Positions 1-12,348 of a stretch of 64,000 nucleotides of DNA are shown here, in pieces. The notes beneath the pieces are model-generated. The model was not told where the DNA came from, did no database searches, and was given only the letters and a program-made list of their open reading frames with translations. Position numbers and translations under genes: made by a program. The DNA is taken from the NCBI RefSeq assembly GCF_017591425.1, contig NW_024464918.1:7624001-7688000 (forward strand), written 5' to 3'. This DNA is from Ochotona curzoniae. Its lineage: Eukaryota > Chordata > Mammalia > Lagomorpha > Ochotonidae. Within the stretch, counting starts at the first letter, position 1; every line of letters begins with the position of its first letter.

Positions 1-1243
1 AAATATGAAAGAATTTCCAAAAAAAATCATGGAAATTGTGAATTCAATTTTCAATGTAAATCTCACTTCACATTTTCCATAACCTTTAGCTTTCTGGAAC
101 TTCCAAACATGTATCATTTATTCAGATTTAAAACTAAAACTGTACAGTTTGTTTACAAGAGCCCCTGACCTGAAAGAACACTAGGATTTCTTTTCAGTGT
201 TTTTCTAAAGGGCAGGACTTACCTGTCTTTCCTCCATTTGAAGCAGTGATCCACAGGAAAAAATCCCCAGGATAAGACAGCTTTGCAACCAGGTTTGCAC
301 GGCATCTAGCATGCGAATTCCCAGAAGCTACTCACTGGCTGTTTATGTTAACCTTCTTCACCTGTTGCAGGCTTTCTTGCTAGGGAAGAGTTCTGAAGTT
401 ACTGTCAGTCAGGGGCTAGACAATGTTCTTCTGATCAGGTTCATTTGCATATTTGTAACATTGTTCATGAGCCATGCAAAATTATCAGCTTAAGAATTAG
501 CCTGTTTTAAATCTACTGATTTCAAGTCCTGTCTGTGGTTGCCTTGGCAGGGTCAGACCACATGATTTTTCAGCCCTTCCGTGACCCGTGGATCGGAATT
601 TCCCCACCCCTGAATGAAAACTTGCAATGCATTACCGTCCATGGGGTAAAATATTACTTAACGCTTTACCAAAGTGCTACTTTCCAAGTGAATGATGAAA
701 TTCTGAAAGTCTGATTCTGTTAAGATCTGAATACTCTATGTCTTCTTTATGAAAACCATATTTTCAGAGCCCCTAAGATCAGAAGTCTTAAATGAGGAGT
801 AAGGAACCTGAAGAAGGACCTCAGATTGGTTAGAACTGGTTTATGCTCCTTCATAGTTAAGTGGACTGCTAGTGTTTTAAATCACATCAAAGTAGTATTT
901 GTGCTTTTATTGCAAGCCACAAGAACCAGTGTCCAAATACCTAGAAACACAGGTACACAGATGAAGCTGAAGAATATACACTCACACAGTCTTTTGGCTA
1001 TCAAAGTCTCTAACTAAACACAAATCACCAGGCATTACCAGCTGTATTCATTTTGTTATCTACAACACCAGGACAGCTGTGGCAGTAAGAATTGCCAAAC
1101 GCTCAAAAAGCCGATCAAACTGTCTTACACATAATGATTCTTAAGGGTGTTTATTTAATAAAGTGTTTATCATAAAATTACCATTTCTTTTAAGATGATG
1201 GTTTTAGTTTTCCTGGATGTGACCATTTTATAAAATCAGTACT
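1..1243. other. Intron sequence, nothing recognised
   Basis: AT-rich single-copy-looking sequence. The short open frames at 311-493 and 826-1017 resemble no protein I know and have no supporting context. Confidence 0.5.
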
Positions 1244-1582
1244 TGGGGCTTGCCTTGGGTTGTAACAAGCTAAACTGCCACCTCTAACACCAGTGTCTCA
1301 TATAGGTGATGATTGGAACTTAGCTGCGCCGCTTCTTATCCAGCTCTCTGATAACAGCCAAAGAAAAGCAGCGAAAGCCAGTCAAAATGCTTGGGCCTCT
1401 GCCACTCATGTGAGAGAACCTGATGGGGTGGTTGGTTGGCTTAAACCTGGCTCAGCCCCAGCCACTGCAGCCATCTGGGGAGTGAACCAGCAAGTGTCAG
1501 ATTCTTTCTCTTTCTCTCTCTTCTCTCTGTTGCTATGTTTCTCCCTTTAACTCTTTCAAATAAATACATAAATCTTAAATCA
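1244..1582 (+). repeat. Lagomorph C-type SINE, diverged
   Basis: It starts at a GGGGCTTGCCTTGGG head. It contains AGCTCTCTGATAACAGCC, 'GCTTGGGCCTCTGCCACTC', 'GCCATCTGGGGAGTGAACC', a TTTCTCTC tract and the AATAAATACATAAATCTTAAA tail, in the order expected for CSINE. The many substitutions point to an old copy. Confidence 0.85.
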
Positions 1583-3248
1583 GTTTGTGCATTTAGATAT
1601 CACCCTTAAAACTGTACAACTGTATCCAAAAATTCACAGTAAAATGTATTTAAACAAAATGCTAGTACCTCTGTTAAAAAGTGGTGTCATCACAGTAATA
1701 CTCCAGTACAGTTGTTTTGAGAAACACTTGTAAATTCAGTAAAATGTCCATCCAGTGTCACCCTTTGCTAAATGGGATTCAAATCATGTTTGCTTAGCTT
1801 AAATGCAAGGCATCTCCATGAGCACTGTAATATAACAAAACAAATAATTTTCCTTTCATCAATATACAACAGCTTTGTTCATTATTGAGAAACGTTAGGT
1901 GGTAAAGTATTGAGTGCTATGCATTTTATGCTTAAATCAATGTACTGTCTTGCAGTTATGCCACCTAATGTGTTTTTAAGTCATCCGCTACAGAGATCAA
2001 TGTGATTCTTATTTGATATTCAGTGTTAAGTTCAGCCTCATAAATTTAGAATTGCACTCTGTTATTTTGATGGTTATATATTAACCATGTACTGAAAGTT
2101 TTATGATTTTATACTCAGCCTGGCAGTAAATCATACTGGTTCCATACGTAAGGCATAGGGTCTAGCTTGATTTTTATTACTCTGCTCAGAAGGAAACAGA
2201 CGGATGGCTGAATATTTGAAGGAGGTAAACCTATAATGTGTTTGGATAAATACCTCAGGTATGTGAGCATTAAAGGCATGGTTCAGAAAATTCAGATTAC
2301 TTCATCGTAACCAGCCTTGTAGGCTCAGACAACGCAATACAAGGTGTCACAAACTGGCAACCTTTCAGCAGGGCTGGGCTTGACTTCGACAGGGTTCACG
2401 TGTGCTCCCTCATGGTAAGTCTGACAAACCTGTTTCCAAATTGGCTTCAGATGAAAGGAGCAGCTGGCGGCGGGATTACACATGAGTACTGTTAGTCATT
2501 CTAATACCTACATGTAATTTCAGAGTGTTACAAATAAGGATATATAAGAACACCATGTCTGCAGAATAATAACTATGTCGGAACACTGAAATAAATTAAT
2601 GCCCACATAAGACATTAATTCTTGTAGAAAACGGATATGATTAAATTATTACTGATCATCATGGCCAGGAAAATGTTTCTAAAGGATGTTCATATAATGA
2701 TGCCCAAATGGTTCAAAAATCAGTAGGACAAAACTGTTTTCTAGACAAATGGTGTCCTTAGTAAAAACCAGATTAGGTCAGGACAGGGGCCTCATCCTTA
2801 ATCCACACAAGGTGACTGAGCATTTGGTAGGGTCTCTTACCCACGCTCTGTCAAGATTTCCACTTAATCTCTTTACTGTATTTTTGTCATAAATTGAAGT
2901 AACTTTTTTTCTCTTGATGACATATTTTCAGACTGTATTCATCTCCCTAAGTTAAACATGTAACATCTTAAACTATGACTAAACCGACAGACATGACAAA
3001 ACATTTCAAAGGGAATTATGCTAGGCTGGGCCAAAAGTTGGATCAATTTTGATTCAGCAGCATTTAGCAGAAATGCAACAGCTTACTGTGTTTTTTTTTT
3101 TTTTAATCAAATCTTTGGGAAGTACACGTTGGCTAACCTTTCTGTTTTTCACTGTAAAGTATTCCCTTGATTACAGATTCAAGGGAGGAGTATAGCTGAA
3201 AAGATAACCCACATTTTCTTTCACTACTCATAAAATTAGGTAATTTAA
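1583..3248. other. Intron sequence, nothing recognised
   Basis: No coding, RNA or clear repeat signature. A T-run lies at about 3091-3104. Confidence 0.45.
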
Positions 3249-3276
3249 AAATATATATATATATGCATATGTATGT
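3249..3276. repeat. (TA)n/(TATG)n microsatellite
   Basis: ATATATATATATATGCATATG-type run just left of a minus-strand SINE. It may be the degenerated tail of that SINE. Confidence 0.7.
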
Positions 3277-3592
3277 ATTTATACAAAGTACAGAGTTAAG
3301 GAGAGAAATATAGAGACAGAGAGACAGAAATCTTCTAATCTTTTTACCCCCTAAACGGCTGTAAAGGGTAGAGCCAGGCCAGGCAGAAGCCAGGAGCCTG
3401 AAACTCCATTTGAGTCCCCCAGCTAGGAGCAGACTCAATCACTTGGCCATCTTCTGCTGCTTCTGCAGGCATGTCCTCGTGGAACTGGACTGGAAGCAGC
3501 ACTGGCACTTGAACCAGTGCTCATACGGGATGCCAGCATTTCAGCCTTCAGACCTAACCCTCTGTGCCACAACACTAGCTCTGAGAAGCAAT
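3277..3592 (-). repeat. Lagomorph C-type SINE, diverged
   Basis: Reverse-oriented body: GAGAGACAGAAATCTTCTA, 'AGCCAGGAGCCTGAAACTCC', CTGGACTGGAAGCAG, 'TGAACCAGTGCTCATACGGG' and a head ending CTGTGCCACAACACTAGC. The order is that of the complement of CSINE. Confidence 0.85.
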
Positions 3593-3764
3593 CTTAATAC
3601 AGTAAAAAGGTAAATTCACACATTAAACCTGGAGGGAATGAGCCCTCCCCTAACCATTTTCCTCTCTGAAAGTATATCTGGGAAGGATTCTGTGGGGTTG
3701 ACTTGAAAACATTTCTGACTATTTAGACTGACAAGGCTGACACGACTCAAAATCAGTACTCCAC

Positions 3765-3885
3765 AGACTTAGAGCAAGCATCTGAATCACCTGGAGACCT
3801 GGTAGACACATCGATTGCTAATACCAGTTTATAATTCAGGAGATCTGCACTAGGGCATAAGATACATCAAACATTTCTGCCTCCC
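3765..3885 (+). mobile_element. MER5A-like hAT-Charlie DNA transposon fragment
   Basis: The stretch 'GCATCTGAATCACCTGGAG', followed by CGATTGCTAATACC and AATTCAGGAGATCTG, matches the well-known MER5A central consensus (GCATCAGAATCACCTGGAGG...). Termini are not clear. Ancient and non-autonomous. Confidence 0.65.
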
Positions 3886-6144
3886 CTATTCACATGACAG
3901 TTGGTCTAATGCCACTCTGGGGAGATTTCTGGACTATTACCAGGAACTCTTCTCAGCTACTCTCGTTCTTCTTTCTCCTTTAGTCTGTTTTGCAAAATGA
4001 CACTTGCTCCAGGTGTAAGGTTTTCAGAGGAGTACAAACCCATGGAATTCACAAAGATTCTGTTGGCCTATCAGCCCTAAGTGGAATATCGACACAGCTT
4101 TCACGTGCAGCCTCAAATCCACAACATCTTTCTGGATATCTTTGATAAGTCTCAGAAAAATACACAGAGTTGGTGATAATTTTCTGTCATTTTCTATTTT
4201 GTCCTTTTCCAAACACATATACAGGTTCATCACCAGGAGTTCAAACAAAACAGCTACAAGAACACATGATACGGTAAGGACTTCACAGGGGAATACTCTA
4301 GGCAGAGCACTGAACATAAGAATGATTTCTTTGGGTGTATTAAGGATTATGCTTGCCAAAAGAGTTCGAATCAGGCAGATGGACATGGAGCTGCTTTTGT
4401 GTTTTCTATAAATTACTTTATTACTGCTTTAAACCTTTCAGAATCTTTTGGAGGTACCCGAAAATCATCCAATCATCTCGCATACGCAGAGTGAATAACA
4501 AACAATGTAGCTATGGGAAACTATCATTTAAATAAGGTTGTTGATCTTTGAGAATTACACTCCATGTCTTTTGGTTAAAGACCTTCTGTGATCCACACAG
4601 TTTTGCTGTTATGGTACCTACTTAAAGGCCGAATAAACATTTTCTTAAAATGTTCTGTGTCACTATCTAACCTATCAGAATGTCAAGAAACAGCTATGTT
4701 TGTGTAAGCGCACTCAAGTGTAGTTTATTTTTTAAGTTCACTGTAGTCCTCATGGGTTCATCCGCATGTTATCCCATGCTCACTTGGCCTCAGCTTTGAA
4801 ATCAGTCCCCAGCCAAAACCCAGGCTTATATTCTTTCATCTCACAACAGTGTTCCCTCAAACTGACTAAATGGTTTCTTTTCTTTTAATGGGAATGATAC
4901 TTCAGAAAACTTTGCCAAGGCATGCCATATATAAATCAAAGGCAGGTCTACGCCATGCAAGGTTTCATGCTTTGTATCATGAGGATATTGCTAGAGTGCT
5001 ATAGATCAAGTTTCCTTTCAGTGACAGGTACCAATTTTGAGAAAACATTCTTTGCAATACTAAATATCAGGCACTGAAATGTACCTTTATATAAGTGTAA
5101 TTAAATATATATATAAATTACAATACATATGTAAGTAAATGGACATAAATTTGCTTTTTGGAGGGCTCATAAATAGTGTGCAGTTGTTCTAAGTTCATGG
5201 ACAGTCTCTAACTTAAATAAGAATGAAAGGGAAGTCGCATCCTTTCAGAGATTCATTCTGGGATAATTTTAGACCAGCTTTATTTTAACAGGGAAGTTGT
5301 CTTTTTATCTCATCTTCATATATACTGGGAACTCAAAAGAAAAAAATGTGTGGCGTCAGAGACCTTACTTAAATATATTTATTTTGTTATACAAAAGTTA
5401 TTTTTCTGTTTCAATATATCCTTACTTGGAAGATGTGCTCATTTTTATAAATTAGTTGCAGAAAATACACATATCATAAAGGCACTGCAAACAAGAGTTT
5501 TCTGTCTACACCACAGCATGGAAAAAAATCAACTCACTGAGCATATGGCGTATTCGGCTCAAATAGCTCCTTTCCAAGATGATCCTGATCACCGTCTTTT
5601 CAAAGATACGGTAGTGGGTTGTTGTTTTTGGATATTTGCCTTCCTAAAGACAGGCCATCTGTCTCAACAAGTGAAATGAGTCGGATGCTTTGATTGCTAT
5701 TTTCCTAATCAAGACAAATCCTAATGCATTTTGCCATATTGATTAAGCAGCTCTGACATAAGATCTTGGAGGTGTTTGCTGGTATCATCATGGTAGGAAT
5801 TTCAGGTTGTCCACAAACATTCTACCTAATCCCTGGGGAACAAGCAGGAACTCCATTTTCTGGTAGTAAAGAGCAATTCATGCTCTAGCCACACATCCAC
5901 ACAGTGACACGACCAGAGCATACACTCTGTCTAGCTGAATGATACCAGTGTTGATCACAATGTCCTGTTCCCAATTTTTCTTTGCTATTTTAATTGTGGC
6001 ATCATTTCCCACCTTAAAGTACTAACAAAAGTACCAAGTTTTCAAAATGACAAAAAATAATTTTTTCAGGAAAATAAACTCTGTGATGAAAATTCCAGTA
6101 GTAAAGGGCCAATCATGATACTAGTATTGCTGTGCTATCAGTGT
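3886..6144. other. Intron sequence; one overlapping open-frame pair, no known gene
   Basis: No repeat family recognised. The minus strand has a 120-codon open frame at 4024-4386 and the plus strand an 89-codon one at 4142-4411. Neither resembles a protein I know (see findings). A TA-rich tract lies near 5105-5118. Confidence 0.4.
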
Positions 6145-6180
6145 AACACACACACATACACACACACGCACACGCACGCA
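6145..6180. repeat. (CA)n microsatellite, interrupted
   Basis: CA dinucleotides with TA and CG interruptions. Confidence 0.9.
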
Positions 6181-6717
6181 AAGCCGCTTGAACAAAAATG
6201 GCATAAGCACATTTCATACGATAAGCATTCTTATAACTTCACTTAAAAGTATTCTCTCTATATAGAATTATATTTTCCTATGATTTCACAAAGCTGAAAA
6301 ACAGAAAAAAAAATACATCTGTAATCCTATTATGCATGTGGGCCACTGCTAATATTTTTGAGCACATGTTCCCAGTCAGCTTTCTATGTGAGTTTATCTT
6401 TTTTTTTTTTTTTTGAAGCTTAATTGGCTCTATAATGTGTGGGCAAATTTTTAGACTTCTTTATTAACTTAACAATAGATGGGTGAACACTTCCCAGTGT
6501 TATTAAAAGTTCACAATTACTTTTAAAATTGCCCCTTCTGGATATGAAGTTTCTCATACACTTTTTACAACTTTTCTATAAGTTTATCCATTGTGTTTCA
6601 CTTTGACATTTCCTTCACATTTTCCTGAACACCAACACCAAGCAAGCCCCTGTTAACACCCTCAGTTTTTTCACCACTCCCAGTTGTTAACTTGTTGCCA
6701 TAAGAACAAGTATTTAA

Positions 6718-6743
6718 ACACACACACACACACACGCACATAC

Positions 6744-6785
<42 letters not shown>
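6718..6785. repeat. (CA)n microsatellite, 68 bp
   Basis: Long CA run with CG and TA interruptions in its first half and an uninterrupted second half. Open frames across it (poly-Cys/Val or His/Thr) are artefacts of the repeat. Confidence 0.95.
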
Positions 6786-6787
<2 letters not shown>

Positions 6788-8405
6788 TTTAGTTTTCTTT
6801 TTCTTACTGACTGTAACTCTGTCCAGTACCATCTCTGAGTTCCTGGGCAGGTACACTTTAGTTCTCAGATGATTTTGAGTAAACTTGTCTTTCTATATCT
6901 ATTCAGTGGGGTAACTTGAAAATATCAAGTGATAACACATTATATAAGTAATTGCATTTGGTTTGTATTTTTAAGGTTGTATGAAGTTTTAGGGGAAACT
7001 ACACAGAAAGCATGCTGAGGTCTTAAGTAGTCTTTCTGGTCTGATCCTTGCCCCAACAATAAGTATGTTAGCACTTCTCTAACACACTCAGTAAGCTCCT
7101 ATTATTAACTAAAGACTGTATTTCAAGTACATTATGGCATCACTTGAAGTAATAGCAACTGAAATGTACCTACTTAATGGAATCGATCTTTCATAAAGAC
7201 TGAGGTAAAGTATTATCAGAAGTCACTTATTGAACTTTATTTCTCAATGATATAATAAAAAGTAGCATGTCAGGAATGAAAATGTCATTTGTCACCTGAT
7301 TTTCTGGCACCTTAGAAATGTCATCAAGAAGTAGGTGGCGTTACTGAGCAACACAATGAGAGTAAAGCTTACTCATAAACTTCACGTTTCTCTCCAAAAG
7401 ATTCCAAGTTGATGTAACACAAAGACTCACACAGTGGGTGCGCAGACACAGCTGTGTTCTTAACAAAAACCAATCCATATTTCTTCACTTTTTACAAGAA
7501 AACTTCACAATACCTCTAGTTCCAAGTCTGTCCATACTTTTGGGAATTGGAATGATTTCAGAGATTCTTCTCTGGCAGAGTCTAACTTATTTTATCTATC
7601 ATGTTTTCCCAGTTTATATGTGCTATGTTTGGTTTTCACAGTAAATTCAAGAGATCTAAAATGTGAAATTTAACACAAAATTAACAGTGTGTCACCACAG
7701 GGTAGGAGACACAAAAGAGGTGGTGTATTTCCCCAGAAAAAGAATGGGAGTTTGGTGATGGTTGACTTATCCTAGGAATTCTTCAGTGATTATATAATCT
7801 AAATGTAAATATCAACAAATCTTTACATTTTCATCTTTCCACCGTTCCATGGATGAAAAGTCAATTTAGAAGAAGTTGACCAGTTCCTGTGGGCTAATTT
7901 CTACCACTTAGAGCTTTGTGGGTTTTTTCTTTTTTTTTTCACAGCAATGATTTTTTTCATTAAATTTAAGCAAATCAGACATTTGATTTTGAAATGGTCT
8001 TCTTTTCCTGGGTCAGCAACATGCTGTAACATATGCTCTGCAGGCATTAGAAAGGGTAAACAAGGATTTCCCTGTAGTGTATTGCTTTGGCACATTAGCT
8101 AGTCACTATGTTAAACACATTTTGCCTTACCATCTTTACAACTTACAATGGTTTTATCAAGACTTAACCCAAGCACAAGAGTATTTTTTACTGATTTCCA
8201 GCCTTACCTAGAAAATCAGAAGACATGGGAAAACTTAACATGAATTTTAAGATGGCAATGAAAAGCCAGAACGTTGTACCTGACCCTGAATTCCTACATA
8301 GTTTCCACGTCTTGACAGCTGCTGCCATTTTAGATTGCAAGCACACACATGTATAGTACTGCACACTCGGTCATTTACATTTTCTACCTGGTTACCACAA
8401 GCATT
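6786..8405. other. Intron sequence, nothing recognised
   Basis: No repeat or coding signature found. A poly-T stretch lies at about 7930-7940. Confidence 0.45.
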
Positions 8406-8423
8406 TGATTTTGACAATACTGT
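8406..8423. repeat. Left target-site duplication of the U6 insertion
   Basis: 18-bp direct repeat, an exact copy of 8458-8475. Confidence 0.95.
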
Positions 8424-8457
8424 GCTCGCTTCGGCAGCACATATACTAAAATTGGAA
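8422..8457 (+). pseudogene. U6 snRNA retropseudogene, 5' end only, tailless
   Basis: GTGCTCGCTTCGGCAGCACA, then TATACTAAAATTGGAA, is identical to the first 36 nt of U6 snRNA: the 5' stem-loop and the start of the ACAGAG-proximal region. The homology then stops; the ACAGAGA box, the U4-pairing region and the 3' U tract are absent, and there is no poly(A). A perfect 18-bp direct repeat, TGATTTTGACAATACTGT, flanks it (8406-8423 and 8458-8475). The first two U6 bases (GT) overlap the left repeat. It cannot make a functional snRNA. No U6 promoter (PSE/TATA) is seen upstream. Confidence 0.93.
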
Positions 8458-8475
8458 TGATTTTGACAATACTGT
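8458..8475. repeat. Right target-site duplication of the U6 insertion
   Basis: Exact copy of 8406-8423, beginning immediately after the last U6-matching base. Confidence 0.95.
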
Positions 8476-9244
8476 TCTAAAGATTTCTATATTCCACACA
8501 CCCTGGTAATAAGCAAACATGGGGGGAAAATCATCTGGGAAAAAAAATGAACTTGAATATCCCACCACCAAGGGCAAAGCAGGTGGTATATTTCACATGC
8601 ATATGGAATTAACTTATTCTCATTTCTTTTGTTTTCCTATTTGCATTCAGTGTTTTCCCAAAAGAATTGCTGGTGTGTATTTTCCTTGAATGTTTAATTA
8701 ACATTGTAAACAAACACCTTATTTTCTTATTAAATTCTTAATAAAGAACTACATTCATCCTGGCATCCAGAAATGCAGCATTTTGACCACTCCCCAATTC
8801 CCATGTAGTTCACTAGTGTGATAAACACACAAACTAAAACAAAACCCAAAAGAGAGACTTTCAAACATACAGAACAAAACCATTCCCCATGGAAGTAACA
8901 TGGTGCAGAAAACGCAACAAAAAAAGTCACAAACATCTAGATTCGCATTTGCTTCAGTACTTAGTAACTGGATGATTAAAAAAAAATTCCTCTTAGATGA
9001 CAGTTGGCTTCTCATTTGTAAAATAATTTTTGTTCATAGAGTTTTATGAGCAAAAATTGTGCTCATTATAATCAAAGACACTTTGTGAACTATAAATCAA
9101 GGGATAATATTAATGGTAATTGTCTTAAAAATCCTACTGATAAAACAAGGCTCGATTCATTCACATTCAGTTTCAGGACTTTGACTAGACACTGAAATGT
9201 TTAAACTCCTCTCCTTCAGCACATCCAGCTAAGCATGCAATTGC
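8476..9244. other. Intron sequence, nothing recognised
   Basis: AT-rich sequence with no identified element. Confidence 0.45.
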
Positions 9245-9272
9245 AAATAAATAAATAAATAAATAAATAAAT
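9245..9272. repeat. (AAAT)n microsatellite
   Basis: Seven tandem AAAT units with no attached SINE body. Confidence 0.95.
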
Positions 9273-10234
9273 GAGTTCTTTAAGTTCATTAATAATACCT
9301 AATCCCATGAATATGCATGTGAGAGAATCATGTAGTTTCCACAGGCAGTAAAAGGAGGAGAAAATGATTGTGATACGGAAATGAAAGGAAATCCATCATG
9401 AAATATCCTGGATGAAAACTGACATGGTGAATTTCTATATTTTCTGTACAGACTTGGCATGTTAGTTTAATCAAGCAAATCTATTACTTTGTTTTTTTCT
9501 TTTCTTTTTTTTTTTTGTAACTTCATTTAGAAAGTCTCATTTAGATGTAGGATTTTCACTTACAGATCTGGTTACACATTATCTTTGACTCAGTTAATGA
9601 AACAAACAAAACTTCTATGCTTATTATGACTTTTCACATGACTCCTATTTATATCTTATGTATTATCTAGTAGAGATTAAAATGATAAATGCTCAGTTTT
9701 AATAGTACAATAGAAACAACACCTTTAGCTTACACAAGTAAAATAGCTTAGTCTTTCAGTGCATGAAATCCTTGTTTACCTGGTGAATCAATTTAATTAT
9801 CTTTGCCTCAACAGATAATTCTACAAAATGGGAAGATGCTGAATAGTTTATCCCTTGGGGTGGCTGCCTGCACTGATTCTATTTTTAATTTTTTAATTGT
9901 GCTGTGTCATTAGTAAAAGTTGGTGGTGTTCACTTCCTGGGATTGCAGAGTTGGGCTAAGTTAGGAAAAACTGAACAGAAACAATTCTTGGTTGAATATT
10001 TTGCACAATGCTCTGTCAACAGCAGGAGACTCCGAAGTCTTCTCTTGCTTGAGAATAAAGTGTAATTGCTTGGCATTACTCAGATCCTCTTATAAACAAT
10101 ATATGGCATCTCCATAAAAAGGATCATATTGTGTCTACCTATGCAGGAAATGAAAACGTCTTCAAGATGTATCTAATTTAATCCCTACATCAAGCCGAAA
10201 GGGCAACACGGGATGGACATTTACACAAAAGGAT
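9273..10234. other. Intron sequence, nothing recognised
   Basis: Poly-T/pyrimidine stretch at about 9490-9517; otherwise no identified element. Confidence 0.4.
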
Positions 10235-10735
10235 GTAATGAAAAGCACCACAAAACCATGTCACTTGGACAGTTTCCTATTACTAATCAACAGCAGAACC
10301 AAGGTACATACCCAGACACAGGAGATTCCAAAGGCTGTGCTCTTTCTAACAGAGGATCAGAAGGGAAATGGGAGTCATAGCAACAGGCTAAAAAACAATC
10401 AATCCAAACGCCCATCCATTGATGAGTGCACGATTAAAGCCATCACATTCACACGATGGATGATTGCCAATGAAAAGGAATGAAGCACTGATGGATTCTC
10501 CTGGAGAACGTGATGTCAACATAAAAAGCTGGTCACAACAGGAAGATTCAGACACAATTAGACCGATAGCTATTTTGCAGTGTAAGGGAGAGTAGGCAAG
10601 CATTGCTTAAGGTGTTCTTAGAAAGGTAATAAAAAAACATGTAAAAGTGATTGTGGTTATGCAATTCTGTGAAGATATGAGAAACCACTGTACTTTAAAT
10701 GAGTGAATGGCATTCTATGTGAGTATCTCAAGCAT
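10235..10735 (+). mobile_element. Old L1 (L1M-type) 3' end fragment
   Basis: It carries degenerate versions of the L1 ORF2 end and 3' UTR: 'CCATCCATTGATGAGTG', 'CCAATGAAAAGGAATGAAGC', AGATTCAGACACAATTAGA, then GTGATTGTGGTTATGCAATTC and 'CCACTGTACTTTAAATGAGT' near the end. This order matches the 3' ends of old mammalian L1 subfamilies. There is no open frame, and it is far more decayed than the L1 at 16.3 kb. Confidence 0.75.
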
Positions 10736-12237
10736 GTTGTTACCAAGGAAGAAAAAAAAAAATCACTTGAAGAAGCATGAGTATCTGCTAAAGGTCACTA
10801 AGAAGTCAAGGGAAATAAGCATCATCCGAAGGGTCATTACAGACATTACTGGTCAGCAGGAATGAGCTTGCCTTTGGTGGAGAATGCAGTGAAAAACAGA
10901 GTTTCATGGAAGAACAACTGTGATGCATTTCCAAGGGACTCCTCTGTGTCCTTGCTAACGCAGCTGGATTGAAAGGGGTTCCTTCAAAGGTTTTCCCTTC
11001 TGAACGGGTCGTGCCCATGCAGCATCAGGGTCACTAGCTAGCAATCCCCTTGCATGAGACTCACCTGATTGTCAGTCATCTTATCTGCCCTTAGATATCC
11101 TAATCTACCACTGTGACAGGATCTTCTCATCTCAACGTATGCTGATGGATGGCCAGTCATTAATTCCTTCTCAGGGAAATGCAGCAGGAAATTCTCCCGA
11201 TTTCAAATCTCCCCACATGCCTCAAATACTGCAGCGCCTCCATTAACTCTCCTCTACTAGCTGTCCTCAACTTTAAGGACGTTCTCTTAGCCAAGCAACA
11301 GGAGGAGAGGAACAGATGGCACACTCTTGGAGTTAAATTGGTTTAAAAGTTAGGTGTAATCTTCCTTATGAAAGGTAAATAAAGGGTGGAAATAATTTAT
11401 ACTTCTGTGTATTGTTCTTAAACAGAAGGGACTTTGTTAGGAAGAGCATGGTGTTTCACACGTTTCTAAACAGACTGCTGTTACTGTGCATGTTTCTGAA
11501 AAATAAAGACCACCTTTTGGTGATAAGAAAATGTTAATCTTAAAAAAAAAAGGCAGTATTGTTACCAAGCTACAAAAACTTGGCCAAGGATTGAAGCAGG
11601 CTAGACTTCTGTCTCTACTAATTTCAAAGTCACCACCAACTTTCTGTGTTATTCCCCAGTGCAAGTTTGTACATCTTGATAATGCCTTCAGAATAATTTA
11701 TCACATAGTAAAGATTTTAAAAAATCATTATCCTTTTGATCTAAAAATCTTTATACTTCAACTTTAATAAGTTCTTTCTGAAGAAGTTGCCACGTAGATT
11801 TTACTCCTTGGAGAAATCAACAGCAGAACACTCAAAAAAGGTTTTGGGATCTTCCAATTCCATTTTTAAAAATTTCATGTGATCTTTTGTTGTGTCTCTC
11901 TACCATGAAATATAATTTTGGGTGCAAAATATAAGATCTGAGATACTGACATAATGCCTAAGTTAACAAAATCATTGGCAGTGGTACTCAGACATTTCAG
12001 CTAATGGTGTGAAGTCAGTTTAATATTTAGGAGCACTTTTGCCTATGGCAAATAAATTAACATGGTATAAGTAAGCTATCAACCACAGATTGATGTTTTT
12101 GTCTTAAGGCTAATAAACTATGCTTATTTTTTCTAACAAAATTCAAGGGTGGTAGATCATTCAACTTTGCTTGGCATTCCCAAAAAGCATCTGGTAAAAA
12201 AAAACAGTCACAAACAATCTAAAAGCATACATATGTA
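10736..12237. other. Intron sequence, nothing recognised
   Basis: No repeat family or coding sequence identified. The overlapping opposite-strand open frames near 11437-11767 look like chance frames. Confidence 0.4.
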
Positions 12238-12342
12238 GGGACTTCCAAAAGTTTATGAAAAACTGAATTAAGATTAGCTTATTTTGGAGCTACTTTTTTA
12301 AAAAAAATCATGCAGTTATTTCATTATATATATTTTCATGAA
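12238..12342. repeat. Short palindromic (MITE-like) element, host of the LTR
   Basis: It starts GGGACTTCCAAAAGTTTATG and ends near TTTTCATGAACATA, which is roughly the inverse of the start. The AT-rich interior includes TCATGCAGTTATTTC. I know this type of element as common in mammalian genomes but cannot name the family. Similar copies occur at 50356-50452 and about 59985-60175. Confidence 0.4.
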
Positions 12343-12348
12343 CATATT

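Noticed and set aside
6598..6872. Cys/Val-rich and His/Thr-rich open frames
   Set aside because: They are translations of the (CA)n microsatellite in different frames.
8422..8457. Functional U6 snRNA gene
   Set aside because: Only the first 36 nt are present, flanked by a target-site duplication; no PSE/TATA and no terminator.
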